Assembly: GCA_039029515.1 (NCBI GenBank)
Contig: JBCCFX010000066.1
Span: forward strand, 1 to 18,152
DNA length: 18,152 nucleotides
Direction: 5' to 3'
Origin: JBCCFX01 sp039029515
Lineage (GTDB): Bacteria > Planctomycetota > Phycisphaerae > Phycisphaerales > SM1A02
Below the pieces are notes generated by a model, which worked only from the letters and a program-made list of their open reading frames with translations, made no database searches and was not told the DNA's origin. Both the position numbers and the translations under genes were made by a program. How positions within the stretch are numbered: the first letter of the stretch is position 1; the number at the start of each line of letters is the position of its first letter. Of the stretch, positions 6,954 to 14,103 are shown in pieces.

Positions 6954-7382
6954 CTAGTGACGGAAGCTGCGTCGACCGTGGAAGCCTCGGCTTCGGTGCC
7001 CGAACTGGCGGTGTCCGAATCCGCGTCGACTATTGAATCCGCGCTGACGATGAAAACCACGATTGGAAAACCCTCGATGGTGTCCGCGCCGATGCGTGAA
7101 CGCACGATGACTGTTGAAGCCGCGTTGATGCGTGAACGCGCGGTGGTTGTTGAATCGATTGCGGTGTGAGAACGCGCGATTGTTCTTGAAGCCACGTCGA
7201 TGATTGAATGCATGCTTGCGATGATGGAATCGGCGATGCTTGACATGCGGCTTGTGGTTGCTGTGAAACTTCGAAACGCCGTGTCGATGGTGATTCGGTC
7301 GTGCATCGGCAGACGAGGAGAAACCCGTCAGCCCGAACGTCACAACGGCAAGGGCGAGCATTCTGGTCATGGTGGTGCGCAT
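6954..7382 (-). CDS. secreted His/Arg-rich repeat protein
   Basis: The 142 aa protein starts at ATG 7382, which has AAGGAGA about 9 bases upstream. Residues 1-27 form a signal peptide (hydrophobic LALAVVTFGLTG, cleavage after SADA). The mature part is almost entirely His, Arg, Asn, Phe and Gly, very basic, with three tandem 12-residue units of pattern F-x-x-x-R-A-F-x-H-x-x-x at 65-76, 77-88 and 89-100, then degenerate HRGF-type units to the end. No catalytic fold is apparent. Histidine density suggests binding of metal ions, and the charge suggests binding of polyanions; both are inference. It is flanked by its own terminator and is probably monocistronic. I do not recognise a named family. 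Confidence 0.8.
   Translation of the reverse strand: MRTTMTRMLALAVVTFGLTGFSSSADARPNHHRHGVSKFHSNHKPHVKHRRFHHRKHAFNHRRGFKNNRAFSHRNRFNNHRAFTHQRGFNSHRAFTHRRGHHRGFSNRGFHRQRGFNSRRGFGHRQFGHRSRGFHGRRSFRH
7083..7190 (-). repeat. three tandem 36-base coding repeats
   Basis: Three adjacent 36-base units encode the F-x-x-x-R-A-F-x-H-x-x-x repeats of the His/Arg-rich protein (residues 65-100). The second and third units are nearly the same in protein sequence (FNNHRAFTHQRG, FNSHRAFTHRRG), pointing to fairly recent duplication. They are in frame and lie within a gene, so they are not a CRISPR or intergenic minisatellite. Confidence 0.75.
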
Positions 7383-7530
7383 CGTAACGGTCTCCTTCAG
7401 GCTGCGGTGTGTGCGAATATGTGTGCTCTGTCGTATCAACCATTGAGATGCCAATGCCATTCCCGAGGTTTCCGACTTCGACCTCGCAACCGCAGAAATA
7501 TTTGTGTCTGCAAACTTGTGCCGCGTGGCG
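7383..7530 (-). promoter_or_regulatory. leader and promoter region of the His/Arg-rich protein gene
   Basis: This stretch before the His/Arg-rich gene has no gene. It contains a 6-base-pair hairpin (CGAGGT 7474-7479 with ACCTCG 7491-7496, 11-base loop) and a Shine-Dalgarno AAGGAGA near 7393. Several TTG-type -35 candidates exist, but none is paired with a good -10 at normal spacing, so no promoter is called. Confidence 0.3.
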
Positions 7531-7566
7531 CACGAAACAACGCACCCGCCATGGTGAGCGGGTGCG
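7531..7566 (-). terminator. rho-independent terminator of the lipoprotein gene
   Basis: A perfect 9-base-pair stem (CGCACCCGC 7541-7549 with GCGGGTGCG 7558-7566, 8-base loop) is followed on the minus strand by TTGTTTCGTG. It lies about 45 bases after the lipoprotein stop at 7612. Confidence 0.7.
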
Positions 7567-7611
7567 CGGAGAAGATCGGTACTAATTGTGTCGTGTCAGG
7601 TCGGGACGAAC

Positions 7612-7926
7612 TTAATATCGGCAGCTGCTTCGATGACCACCGTGTCCACCATAACCGCGATGTCCATGACCGCGATGCCCGTGTCCACGATGCCCGTACC
7701 CCGAACGGTGCCGGTGTCCGTACGAACCGCTATATCCGACGGAGTAGTAGCCGCCACTGTAACCGTGGCTCTTGTACCCGTGTCCGTGATGTTTGCCGTG
7801 TCCGTAGCCGCCATAGTCGGAGTAACCGAAGCTCACGGTCTTGTAGCCGTCGTGACAGCCGGTCAGCGTGGCCACGCCGAGGGCGAGGCACGCGAGTGCC
7901 GTCAGGCGAAGACGTCGTTGTCTCAT
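7612..7926 (-). CDS. Gly/His/Tyr-rich lipoprotein
   Basis: The 104 aa product has a type II signal peptide: positive RQRRLR, hydrophobic LTALACLALGVAT, then lipobox LTGC with the lipidated Cys at 24. The mature part is low complexity, with GYGHGKHHGHGYKSHGY and, at 79-92, HR-G-H-G-type repeats, and ends SSCRY with a second Cys at 102. Underlying DNA shows degenerate 9-12 base repeats. The start has AAAGGG about 9 bases upstream. Such composition suggests an envelope protein that may bind divalent metals through histidine (inference); no family is recognised. A frame on the opposite strand is also open here but reflects the repeats. The gene is probably transcribed alone. Confidence 0.75.
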   Translation of the reverse strand: MRQRRLRLTALACLALGVATLTGCHDGYKTVSFGYSDYGGYGHGKHHGHGYKSHGYSGGYYSVGYSGSYGHRHRSGYGHRGHGHRGHGHRGYGGHGGHRSSCRY

Positions 7927-8129
7927 GGAAAGGCCCTTTCTGAGATCAATCCGCTCACATGCGGGACACGGCCACTTCTCCCCTATTCCTTATCGTGGCG
8001 TCACATTTCCCGGTATGCACGGAAAAACTCGTCGTGACCGCGGAATCGCGTCACTTTGGGCACTTTTCATGCCGTCCGTCAGGCGTATGTTCGTACTCAC
8101 TTACCTCGACGCCGGCATCCGGTTCGAAC
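7927..8129 (-). promoter_or_regulatory. leader and promoter region of the lipoprotein gene
   Basis: No gene is seen in this stretch. It can fold into a two-step hairpin: GTCAC (8000-8004) with GTGAC (8034-8038), inside which TTTCC (8006-8010) pairs with GGAAA (8021-8025). I do not recognise a known riboswitch here. The Shine-Dalgarno AAAGGG lies just before the start at 7926. No promoter pair is convincing. Confidence 0.3.
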
Positions 8130-8169
8130 TACCCATACACGACAACGGCCCGCACGAGGCGGGCCGTTG
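8130..8169 (-). terminator. terminator of the pyruvate phosphate dikinase gene
   Basis: An 11-base-pair perfect stem (CAACGGCCCGC 8143-8153 with GCGGGCCGTTG 8159-8169, 5-base loop) lies about 50 bases after the ppdK stop. The following minus-strand tract (TCGTGTATGG) is only moderately T-rich, so termination may be partial. Confidence 0.65.
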
Positions 8170-8219
8170 CAATCAGGTGTGATGGACGACATCCGATTCC
8201 GGATGCGCGGTCACTGCGA

Positions 8220-10952
8220 TCAGAGTGATGCCTGCGCTGCGACAAGACGCGCAATCGGCACGCGGAACGGCGAACAACTCACGTAGTCGAGACCGACTTC
8301 GTGGAAGAACCGAACCGATTCCGGATCACCACCATGTTCGCCGCAGATGCCGAGCTTCAAACCGTCACGCGCTGAACGGCCGCGACGACATGCGACGTCG
8401 ACGAGCTGCCCCACGCCTTCCTGATCAATCGTCTGGAACGGATCGACCGGGAGGATCTCGCGTTCGAGGTAGTCCGGCAGAAAGTTGTTGATGTCGTCAC
8501 GACTGAAGCCGTACGTCAACTGCGTGAGATCGTTGGTCCCGAAGCTGAAGAAGTCTGCGGACTCCGCGATGCGATCAGCCGTCAGTGCAGCGCGCGGGAT
8601 TTCGATCATCGTGCCGATCGGAATGTCGAGCTTGCCCGAGTACTTCTTCGCGGCCTTGACATTCGCGATCGTCTCTTCGGTGAGTTCCCGGAGCATCGAC
8701 AATTCCTCGACCGTCCCGACGAGCGGAATCATGATCTCCGGCTTCGCGTTCACCTTCTTCTTCTTGCACTGGATCATCGCTTCGACGATCGCGGTCACCT
8801 GCATGGTGAGAATTTCCGGATACGTCACCGCGAGACGACAACCGCGATGTCCAAGCATCGGGTTCATTTCGTGCAGGAATGCGACGCGTTCCTGGATCTT
8901 CTTGGCCGGCACCTTGAGCTGCGTCGCCAGGGCGCGCTGCGTCTTGGCGTCATGCGGCAGGAATTCGTGCAGCGGCGGATCCAGCAAACGGACCGTCACC
9001 GGGAAACCCTTCATCGCGGTGAAGATGCCGACGAAGTCGCGACGCTGATACGGCAACAACTTCTTCAATGCCGTCTTTCGCGCACTTTCTTCTTCGGCGA
9101 GGATCATCTCACGCATCGCATTGATGCGCTCACCCTCGAAGAACATGTGTTCGGTACGACAGAGGCCGATACCTTCTGCGCCGAATTCGCGTGCGCGTTT
9201 CGCGTCGGCCGGCGTATCCGCGTTCGTACGCACACCGAGCGTGCGGTACTTATCCGCCCACTTCATGATCGTCGCGTACTCACCCGACAGCTTCGGATTA
9301 GAGCGGGCAACTTCACCGAGCATGACCTCGCCCGTCGCACCATCGATGGACACCACTGACTTGTGCGTCAGCTTCTTGCCATTCACCGTCACCGTGCGAG
9401 CCTTGGCGTTGATGTTCAATCGACCAGCACCGGCGACGCAGCACTTGCCCCATCCACGAGCAACGACGGCCGCGTGGCTGGTCATGCCGCCCGTAGACGT
9501 CAGAATCCCGACCGCGTGATGCATGCCATCGACATCTTCCGGCGATGTCTCGCGGCGACACAGAATGACCTTCTCGCCAGCGAGTGTTCGCTCGACCGCC
9601 TGCTCAGCGGTGAATGCGAGCACGCCAGTCGCTGCGCCAGGCGACGCCGGCAACCCGGTCGTGAGCACCGTCGCCGACTTCTTGGCCGCACCCGAGAAGC
9701 TCGGCAGCAACATCTGTGTCAGATCGCCCGCAGGAACGCGCATCAGCGCTTCCTTCTCGGTGATGAGCTTCTCTTTCACCATGTCGACCGCAATCTTCAC
9801 CGCCGCAGCACCAGTGCGCTTGCCGGAACGCGTCTGGAGCATGAACAGCGTGCCGCGTTCGATCGTGAACTCGATGTCCTGGACATCGCGGTAGTGTTTC
9901 TCGAGCAGGTCCTTGATTCCGAGCAGCTGCTGATAGACCTCTTTGTTCCATCGCGACATTTCGGCGACCGGTCGTGGCGTGCGGATACCGGCGACGACGT
10001 CTTCGCCTTGTGCGTTGACGAGGAATTCACCGTAGAACTGGTTCTTGCCCGTGGATGGATCTCGCGTAAAGGCGACGCCGGTGCCTGAGTCTTCACCCAT
10101 GTTGCCGAACACCATGGTCTGCACGTTCACCGCCGTGCCGCGCAGCCCAACGATGTTGTTGATCTGTCGATAGCGTTCAGCGCGAACAGTGTTCCAGCTC
10201 CGGAACACTGCTTCGATGGCGAGTTTGAGCTGACGATGCGGATCCTGCGGGAACGGTTTGCCCGATTCCTTCTTCACGATCGCCTTGTACTCTTCGCAGA
10301 GCAACTGAATGCCGCCGGTCGGTACGTCGTTATCTTCCTTCGCCTTGTACTTCTTCTTGATGTCGTCGAATGCAGCCTCGAAGTGTTCGTGATCCACACC
10401 CATCACGACGTCACCGTACATGTTGATCAGGCGGCGATATGCATCGAATGCAAAGCGACGGTTGCCGGTCGCCTGAGCAAGACCTTCGACCGACTTGTCA
10501 TTGAGACCGAGGTTCAGCACGGTGTCCATCATGCCCGGCATCGAGACCGCAGCGCCGGAGCGTACGGACACAAGCAACGGATCCGTATTGGAACCAAACG
10601 ACTTCTTTGTCGTCTTCTCCAGCAGCTTGACATGGTCAGCAACTTCTTCGATCAGTCCCTTGGGAATCTTGCGCCCTTCGTCGTAGTACGCGGCGCAGGT
10701 TTCGGTGGTAATCGTGAAGCCTGCCGGAACCGGCAGACCGATCGAGGTCATCTCGGCGAGGTTCGCACCCTTGCCGCCGATCAGTTCTTTCATCGTCCCA
10801 TTGCCTTCGGTCCGCGTCGGGCCAAAGGCGTACACCATCTTGTTGCCGGATTTCGGAGTCTTGCGCACAGTCTTCTTCTTTGTGGTCTTCTTGCGAACGG
10901 ATGATGAACGCTTGGCGGAACGACGGGAAACCGTCGCGGACGTCGGAGTCAT
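8220..10952 (-). CDS. ppdK: pyruvate, phosphate dikinase
   Basis: PPDK interconverts pyruvate, ATP and phosphate with phosphoenolpyruvate, AMP and pyrophosphate. The 910 aa protein has the full order: an ATP-grasp-type domain (GGKGANLAEM 59-68, SVRSGAAVSMPGMMDTVLN 129-147), the swivelling domain with phospho-His in TGGMTSHAAVVARGWG (His493), and the TIM-barrel PEP/pyruvate domain ending in GICGEHGGD with catalytic Cys870. Unusually, residues 1-38 are a Ser/Lys/Arg/Thr-rich tail before the normal start (KMVYAFGPTRTEGNG). The ATG at 10952 is supported by AAGGAAG upstream and by a promoter 41 bases upstream, so the tail is probably translated; M39 is the alternative. The gene appears monocistronic. 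Confidence 0.97.
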   Translation of the reverse strand: MTPTSATVSRRSAKRSSSVRKKTTKKKTVRKTPKSGNKMVYAFGPTRTEGNGTMKELIGGKGANLAEMTSIGLPVPAGFTITTETCAAYYDEGRKIPKGLIEEVADHVKLLEKTTKKSFGSNTDPLLVSVRSGAAVSMPGMMDTVLNLGLNDKSVEGLAQATGNRRFAFDAYRRLINMYGDVVMGVDHEHFEAAFDDIKKKYKAKEDNDVPTGGIQLLCEEYKAIVKKESGKPFPQDPHRQLKLAIEAVFRSWNTVRAERYRQINNIVGLRGTAVNVQTMVFGNMGEDSGTGVAFTRDPSTGKNQFYGEFLVNAQGEDVVAGIRTPRPVAEMSRWNKEVYQQLLGIKDLLEKHYRDVQDIEFTIERGTLFMLQTRSGKRTGAAAVKIAVDMVKEKLITEKEALMRVPAGDLTQMLLPSFSGAAKKSATVLTTGLPASPGAATGVLAFTAEQAVERTLAGEKVILCRRETSPEDVDGMHHAVGILTSTGGMTSHAAVVARGWGKCCVAGAGRLNINAKARTVTVNGKKLTHKSVVSIDGATGEVMLGEVARSNPKLSGEYATIMKWADKYRTLGVRTNADTPADAKRAREFGAEGIGLCRTEHMFFEGERINAMREMILAEEESARKTALKKLLPYQRRDFVGIFTAMKGFPVTVRLLDPPLHEFLPHDAKTQRALATQLKVPAKKIQERVAFLHEMNPMLGHRGCRLAVTYPEILTMQVTAIVEAMIQCKKKKVNAKPEIMIPLVGTVEELSMLRELTEETIANVKAAKKYSGKLDIPIGTMIEIPRAALTADRIAESADFFSFGTNDLTQLTYGFSRDDINNFLPDYLEREILPVDPFQTIDQEGVGQLVDVACRRGRSARDGLKLGICGEHGGDPESVRFFHEVGLDYVSCSPFRVPIARLVAAQASL

Positions 10953-10992
10953 TGGGTTCTTCCTTGGGAACGGGTGGCTGAGCAGAAGAGGC

Positions 10993-11020
10993 AGTGTAGC
11001 AGCGGGATACGGCGAGACAA
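10993..11020 (-). promoter_or_regulatory. sigma70-like promoter of ppdK
   Basis: On the minus strand TTGTCT (11020-11015) and TACACT (10998-10993) are 16 bases apart, giving a transcript start near 10986 and a leader of about 34 bases before the ppdK ATG. The same TACACT hexamer is found before nadC. Consensus match is 4 of 6 for each box, so this is suggestive only. Confidence 0.45.
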
Positions 11021-11072
11021 CGCGAGGCAGCGAATCACGGCGAGGCGTTGGTCGCTAGGATTGATTCTCGGC

Positions 11073-12361
11073 ATGACACCCTTCGCGCTCTCCACTCTTC
11101 GTGATGTTCGCACCTGGCTGCGGCATTGGCCGACCGATCAGCGGCTGGTCGCGTTGCTGTCGTGTCGCCCGCACGAACGGTGGGCACAGCGCAGCCGCGT
11201 CGCCAAGCCGACCGTCACGTTTCGTTTCGACGGCCGGTCCCAGCTCCTCGATGCGCCGGACGACTGGATGGACGCGATCGAATTGAGCCACGATCCGCTC
11301 ACCGACCTTGATGTGGTCCTCGCATGGACCGCTCAGCATGACACGCCATCGTCAGGCTGGATCGGGTGGATCAGCTATGAACTCGGCCGGTGGATCGAGC
11401 CGACCGTTGCTCAGGATCGTGGAGCGCGGCCCGGTGACTGGCCGCTCATCGAACTGCAATGGTGCCCGGATGTCACGGAGATTCCGACCGCGACAACGCC
11501 CATCGGCGAGCCAACATCGGATGCGTCGGGCACAGACATCGGTCCGTTGAAACCAGATCGACCGCGCGAGACGTACGAAGCGCACGTCGCGCAGGTCAAA
11601 AACTACATTGGTGCAGGTGACATCTTCCAGGCCAACCTGACGCAGCAATTCACATCGGCGTTCGCGGGATCCTCACGACTGTTCGCGGAAACGGCGCTGT
11701 CCGTCGCGCAACCGTGGTACGGCGCGGTGATCGAAGATCGTGACGGCCGGACTGTGATCTCACTGAGCCCGGAGCTGTTTCTCGCGCTCGACCCGACGAC
11801 GCGCGAGATCGTGTCACGACCGATCAAGGGCACGCGGCCAGACCACGTCGATGCGGATGAACTGCACGACTCTGAAAAGGACGCTGCGGAACTGCACATG
11901 ATCACGGACCTGATGCGCAACGATCTGGCCGCGTATGCGCGTTCGGGAGCATGCGTGTGGATGTGCCGAGATCAATCGAACGTCATCCGACCGTGCATCA
12001 CGGCGTGAGCGAGATTGCCGGCCAGCTGCGCGACGGCGTGACGCGCGGTGAGGTGCTGCAGGCGACGTTCCCGCCGGGCTCGATCACCGGTGCGCCGAAG
12101 ATCCGCGCGATGCAGATCATCGAAGAATTGGAACCAAGACCGCGCGGCCCCTATTGCGGCGCGATCGGCTGGTTCGGCGATGATGGCGGGATGATGCTCA
12201 ACGTCGCGATCCGGACGATCATGATTGCGGATGGCACGATGACGTACGGCGCCGGCGGCGGCATCGTCGCGGATTCTGACCCGCGTGCGGAGTACGAGGA
12301 GTCCATTCAGAAGGCGGAAGTGCTGATACGGGCGATGGAGCGAATGCGGGATTCGGACTAA
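11073..12361 (+). pseudogene. pabB: aminodeoxychorismate synthase component I, frameshifted by one base
   Basis: PabB with a PabA glutaminase makes 4-amino-4-deoxychorismate for folate synthesis. From ATG 11073 the first frame carries GDIFQANLTQQF, PIKGTRP and ELHMITDLMRNDL, then turns to nonsense and stops at 12008. The next frame resumes with MRVDVPRSIERHPTVHH, FPPGSITGAPK and YCGAIGWFGDDGG, stopping at 12361. Adding one G to the GG at 11927-11928 restores the conserved NDLGRVCxxGS stretch and gives a 429 aa protein of normal length. All later motifs are intact, so the break is either a sequencing error or a very recent mutation. No other pabB or trpE copy is in the window. AGGA lies 12 bases before the start. 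Confidence 0.9.
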
Positions 12362-12416
12362 GGGATTCGGGGTGCGGGGATTGGACCTGTAGGGTGGGTC
12401 GCCGCAGCGACCCACC
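12362..12416 (+). repeat. G-heptad plus REP-like hairpin, copy A
   Basis: It starts one base after the pabB stop. G runs begin at 12362, 12369, 12376 and 12383, a strict 7-base period. They are followed by a REP-like hairpin with a 10-base-pair stem (GGTGGGTCGC 12393-12402, GCGACCCACC 12407-12416, loop CGCA). Bases 12389-12414 recur exactly as the reverse complement of 13047-13072. GTAGGGTGGGT-type starts are typical of REP palindromes. Confidence 0.8.
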
Positions 12417-12443
12417 ATGAGCGTTGGACCAAGGCGAATTGCC

Positions 12444-13031
12444 GTGAATCGACTCGATCTTCCAATCATCCACCTGCGTGACGAGCGTTGGGCTGATGGG
12501 GCGCGAACCACTGAATGGGAAACCTGGTCATGCTCAAGACTCAAAGATCAGGCGAATAGAGATGTCAATGAAGTGCTCTTCGTCGCGGAATCGGATGAAT
12601 CACTGATCATCAGACTCTCCGAGTCCAACAGTCGCCGCATCTGGAGCATGCTGGTCGGCGAAACTACAGTCCCACATCTCAATCTAGCCTCGGTGGCCGA
12701 ACACCATTGGGTACATGTCACCTATCGAATGGCCCAGGGAATCCGCTACCACGATGAAAAGGTCGTCGGGAATCGCAGCGGGGTTCGAGAAGACTTCGTC
12801 GAGACTCTTTCGGGTGCTGCCTCGTGGTCACCGTCGACCCGGATCGTTGCGTTTGATCATCCGGACAGTGCACTGCTCATGCCGTGGGGCACATTCGCGG
12901 AGAATTGCCGAGCAATTCTCGACGATGGCGACGACGACAATTGGATCGTGTACGACGGTCGAGGGCAAACCGTGTTGCTCTTCTTCTACCGGCAGTTTTT
13001 CGTCGTTCGGACTACACACGACAAGAAGTAG
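12444..13031 (+). CDS. hypothetical protein between two inverted REP-like elements
   Basis: The frame is open from ATG 12417, but that ATG abuts the REP hairpin with no ribosome site. GTG 12444 has AAGGCGA about 7 bases upstream, so I prefer it (195 aa). The protein has no signal peptide or transmembrane segment. It is rich in Trp, Arg, Asp and Glu (ERWADGARTTEWETWSC near the start, DDGDDDNWIVYDGRGQ near 160) and ends in the hydrophobic strand TVLLFFYRQFFVV followed by RTTHDKK. I recognise no family. It lacks the HUH motif of REP-associated transposases. Its DNA looks more AT-rich than the genes on each side, which could mean acquisition. Some chance remains that it is not a real gene. Confidence 0.65.
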   Translation: MNRLDLPIIHLRDERWADGARTTEWETWSCSRLKDQANRDVNEVLFVAESDESLIIRLSESNSRRIWSMLVGETTVPHLNLASVAEHHWVHVTYRMAQGIRYHDEKVVGNRSGVREDFVETLSGAASWSPSTRIVAFDHPDSALLMPWGTFAENCRAILDDGDDDNWIVYDGRGQTVLLFFYRQFFVVRTTHDKK

Positions 13032-13046
13032 CGACGACCGCGACGA

Positions 13047-13107
13047 TGGGTCGCTGCGGCGACCCACCCTACTGCACTCACAACCCAAAACCCATCACCC
13101 ACAACCC
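13047..13107 (-). repeat. G-heptad plus REP-like hairpin, copy B (inverted)
   Basis: Read on the minus strand it starts 2 bases after the PilZ gene stop. Four GGG runs with 4-base loops occupy 13107-13084, again with a 7-base period and matching the G3N4 four-fold G-quadruplex pattern. The REP-like hairpin follows at 13072-13047, exact reverse complement of 12389-12414, with an 8-base-pair stem (13047-13054 with 13059-13066). Confidence 0.8.
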
Positions 13108-13109
13108 AT

Positions 13110-13994
13110 TTACGCCGCGCTGCGTTGGAGCTGTGCACGCTGCTGAGCGGCAACGAACTTGCAGATCTGGTCCGCCACGAAGCGCTGATGACTCGGGTTG
13201 AACGTGAAGTCGAACACAAGGCCCGCATAGACGTCCTGCGTGGAATCCATGTGTGAATGGACCAGCTTGCCGGTCGCGCAGATCGGCGTGCTCAGTTCCG
13301 GCGGCAGCGCAAAGCGAATCCAGAACATCTTTGTGCGGTTCAGAAGATGAGACTCTTCCTGACCGACGCGGAGACCGATGCCACCACCACCCAGGTTGAT
13401 CAGTTCGCCGGAGAACTGCGGTCCGAGTTCGGGCTTCACCGCATCGTCGGCAAACTGTGCGGCGAGATCTTCATCGCTCGGCGGATTGCCATTCAGCTCG
13501 GATGTGAAGTTGATTTCATTCGCGCGTTCAGCGACAGCGACCGTCTTCGGATCGAGCAGCGGCCAGATCTGCACGCGAGGCAGATTCACCGTCACGGTAT
13601 CAACGCGATAGAAGCGTCGGCGTTGACACCGCTCAACCTTTTCCGGGTTCTTCAGGCGCAGGGCAACCATCTTGCCACGGCCATTGAACGAGAAGTTCGT
13701 CTTGCCGAGCACGGATGTCTTGAACATCCAGCGGTTCTGCCCGATCGTGAAGATCGCAACTAGGTTGACGTTCTCACGCAACTCGATGGTCTGTCCGAGT
13801 GTCGTCGGTTGTTCGACGATCAGTTCGTTGTCCCGGCGTTCGAGCATGCGCACACGCCAGACGAGGTGCTTCTGCTCCTCGGCGTCATCATCCTGGTCAG
13901 GTCGGACGACGGCGATTTCGATCGCACCATTTCGGTGCACGATTTCGTCGAGGCATCGACGCCACTCAGTGGTTCGCGAACGGTTCGCAGGCAC
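13110..13994 (-). CDS. PilZ-domain (YcgR-like) cyclic di-GMP receptor protein
   Basis: The start is GTG 13994, preceded by AAGGGAG at 6 bases; an in-frame TTG at 14012 lies upstream of that site and is less likely. Of the 294 aa, the first 110 resemble the N-terminal YcgR domain. A PilZ domain follows, with the c-di-GMP motif RRRFYR at 125-130 and NLGGGG at 200-205 in place of the usual D/NxSxxG. Between these motifs lies an extra segment of about 40-50 residues (acidic, ELNGNPPSDEDLAAQF). The Gly for Ser change could alter ligand binding. YcgR proteins slow flagella or adjust envelope functions in response to c-di-GMP. It follows the methyltransferase after 109 bases. Confidence 0.8.
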   Translation of the reverse strand: MPANRSRTTEWRRCLDEIVHRNGAIEIAVVRPDQDDDAEEQKHLVWRVRMLERRDNELIVEQPTTLGQTIELRENVNLVAIFTIGQNRWMFKTSVLGKTNFSFNGRGKMVALRLKNPEKVERCQRRRFYRVDTVTVNLPRVQIWPLLDPKTVAVAERANEINFTSELNGNPPSDEDLAAQFADDAVKPELGPQFSGELINLGGGGIGLRVGQEESHLLNRTKMFWIRFALPPELSTPICATGKLVHSHMDSTQDVYAGLVFDFTFNPSHQRFVADQICKFVAAQQRAQLQRSAA

Positions 13995-14103
13995 GACGGG
14001 CTCCCTTCTCAAGGCTGACGTAACGTATTGCCGTCATGGAACCTATCGACCGACTGCCCCTGGACATTCAGCCGACCCGCTCGTGGGCGTCCGCCTGTAG
14101 CAA

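Noticed and set aside
6249..7169. 306-codon open frame on the plus strand
   Set aside because: It runs antisense across the PEP-CTERM gene, the riboswitch, a terminator and the His/Arg-rich gene, and its product is low complexity with no family look. It is a by-product of high GC.
7030..7200. CRISPR-like or minisatellite array
   Set aside because: The repeats are imperfect, directly adjacent without spacers, and in frame inside a secreted protein gene.
7588..8037. 149-codon plus-strand frame opposite the lipoprotein
   Set aside because: Its Val/Thr/Met repeats are the complement of the Gly/His repeats of the lipoprotein, which has a lipobox, ribosome site and terminator.
12417..13031. REP-associated tyrosine transposase (RAYT) between the REP elements
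   Set aside because: The protein has no HUH motif or other transposase feature, so it is not the REP transposase.
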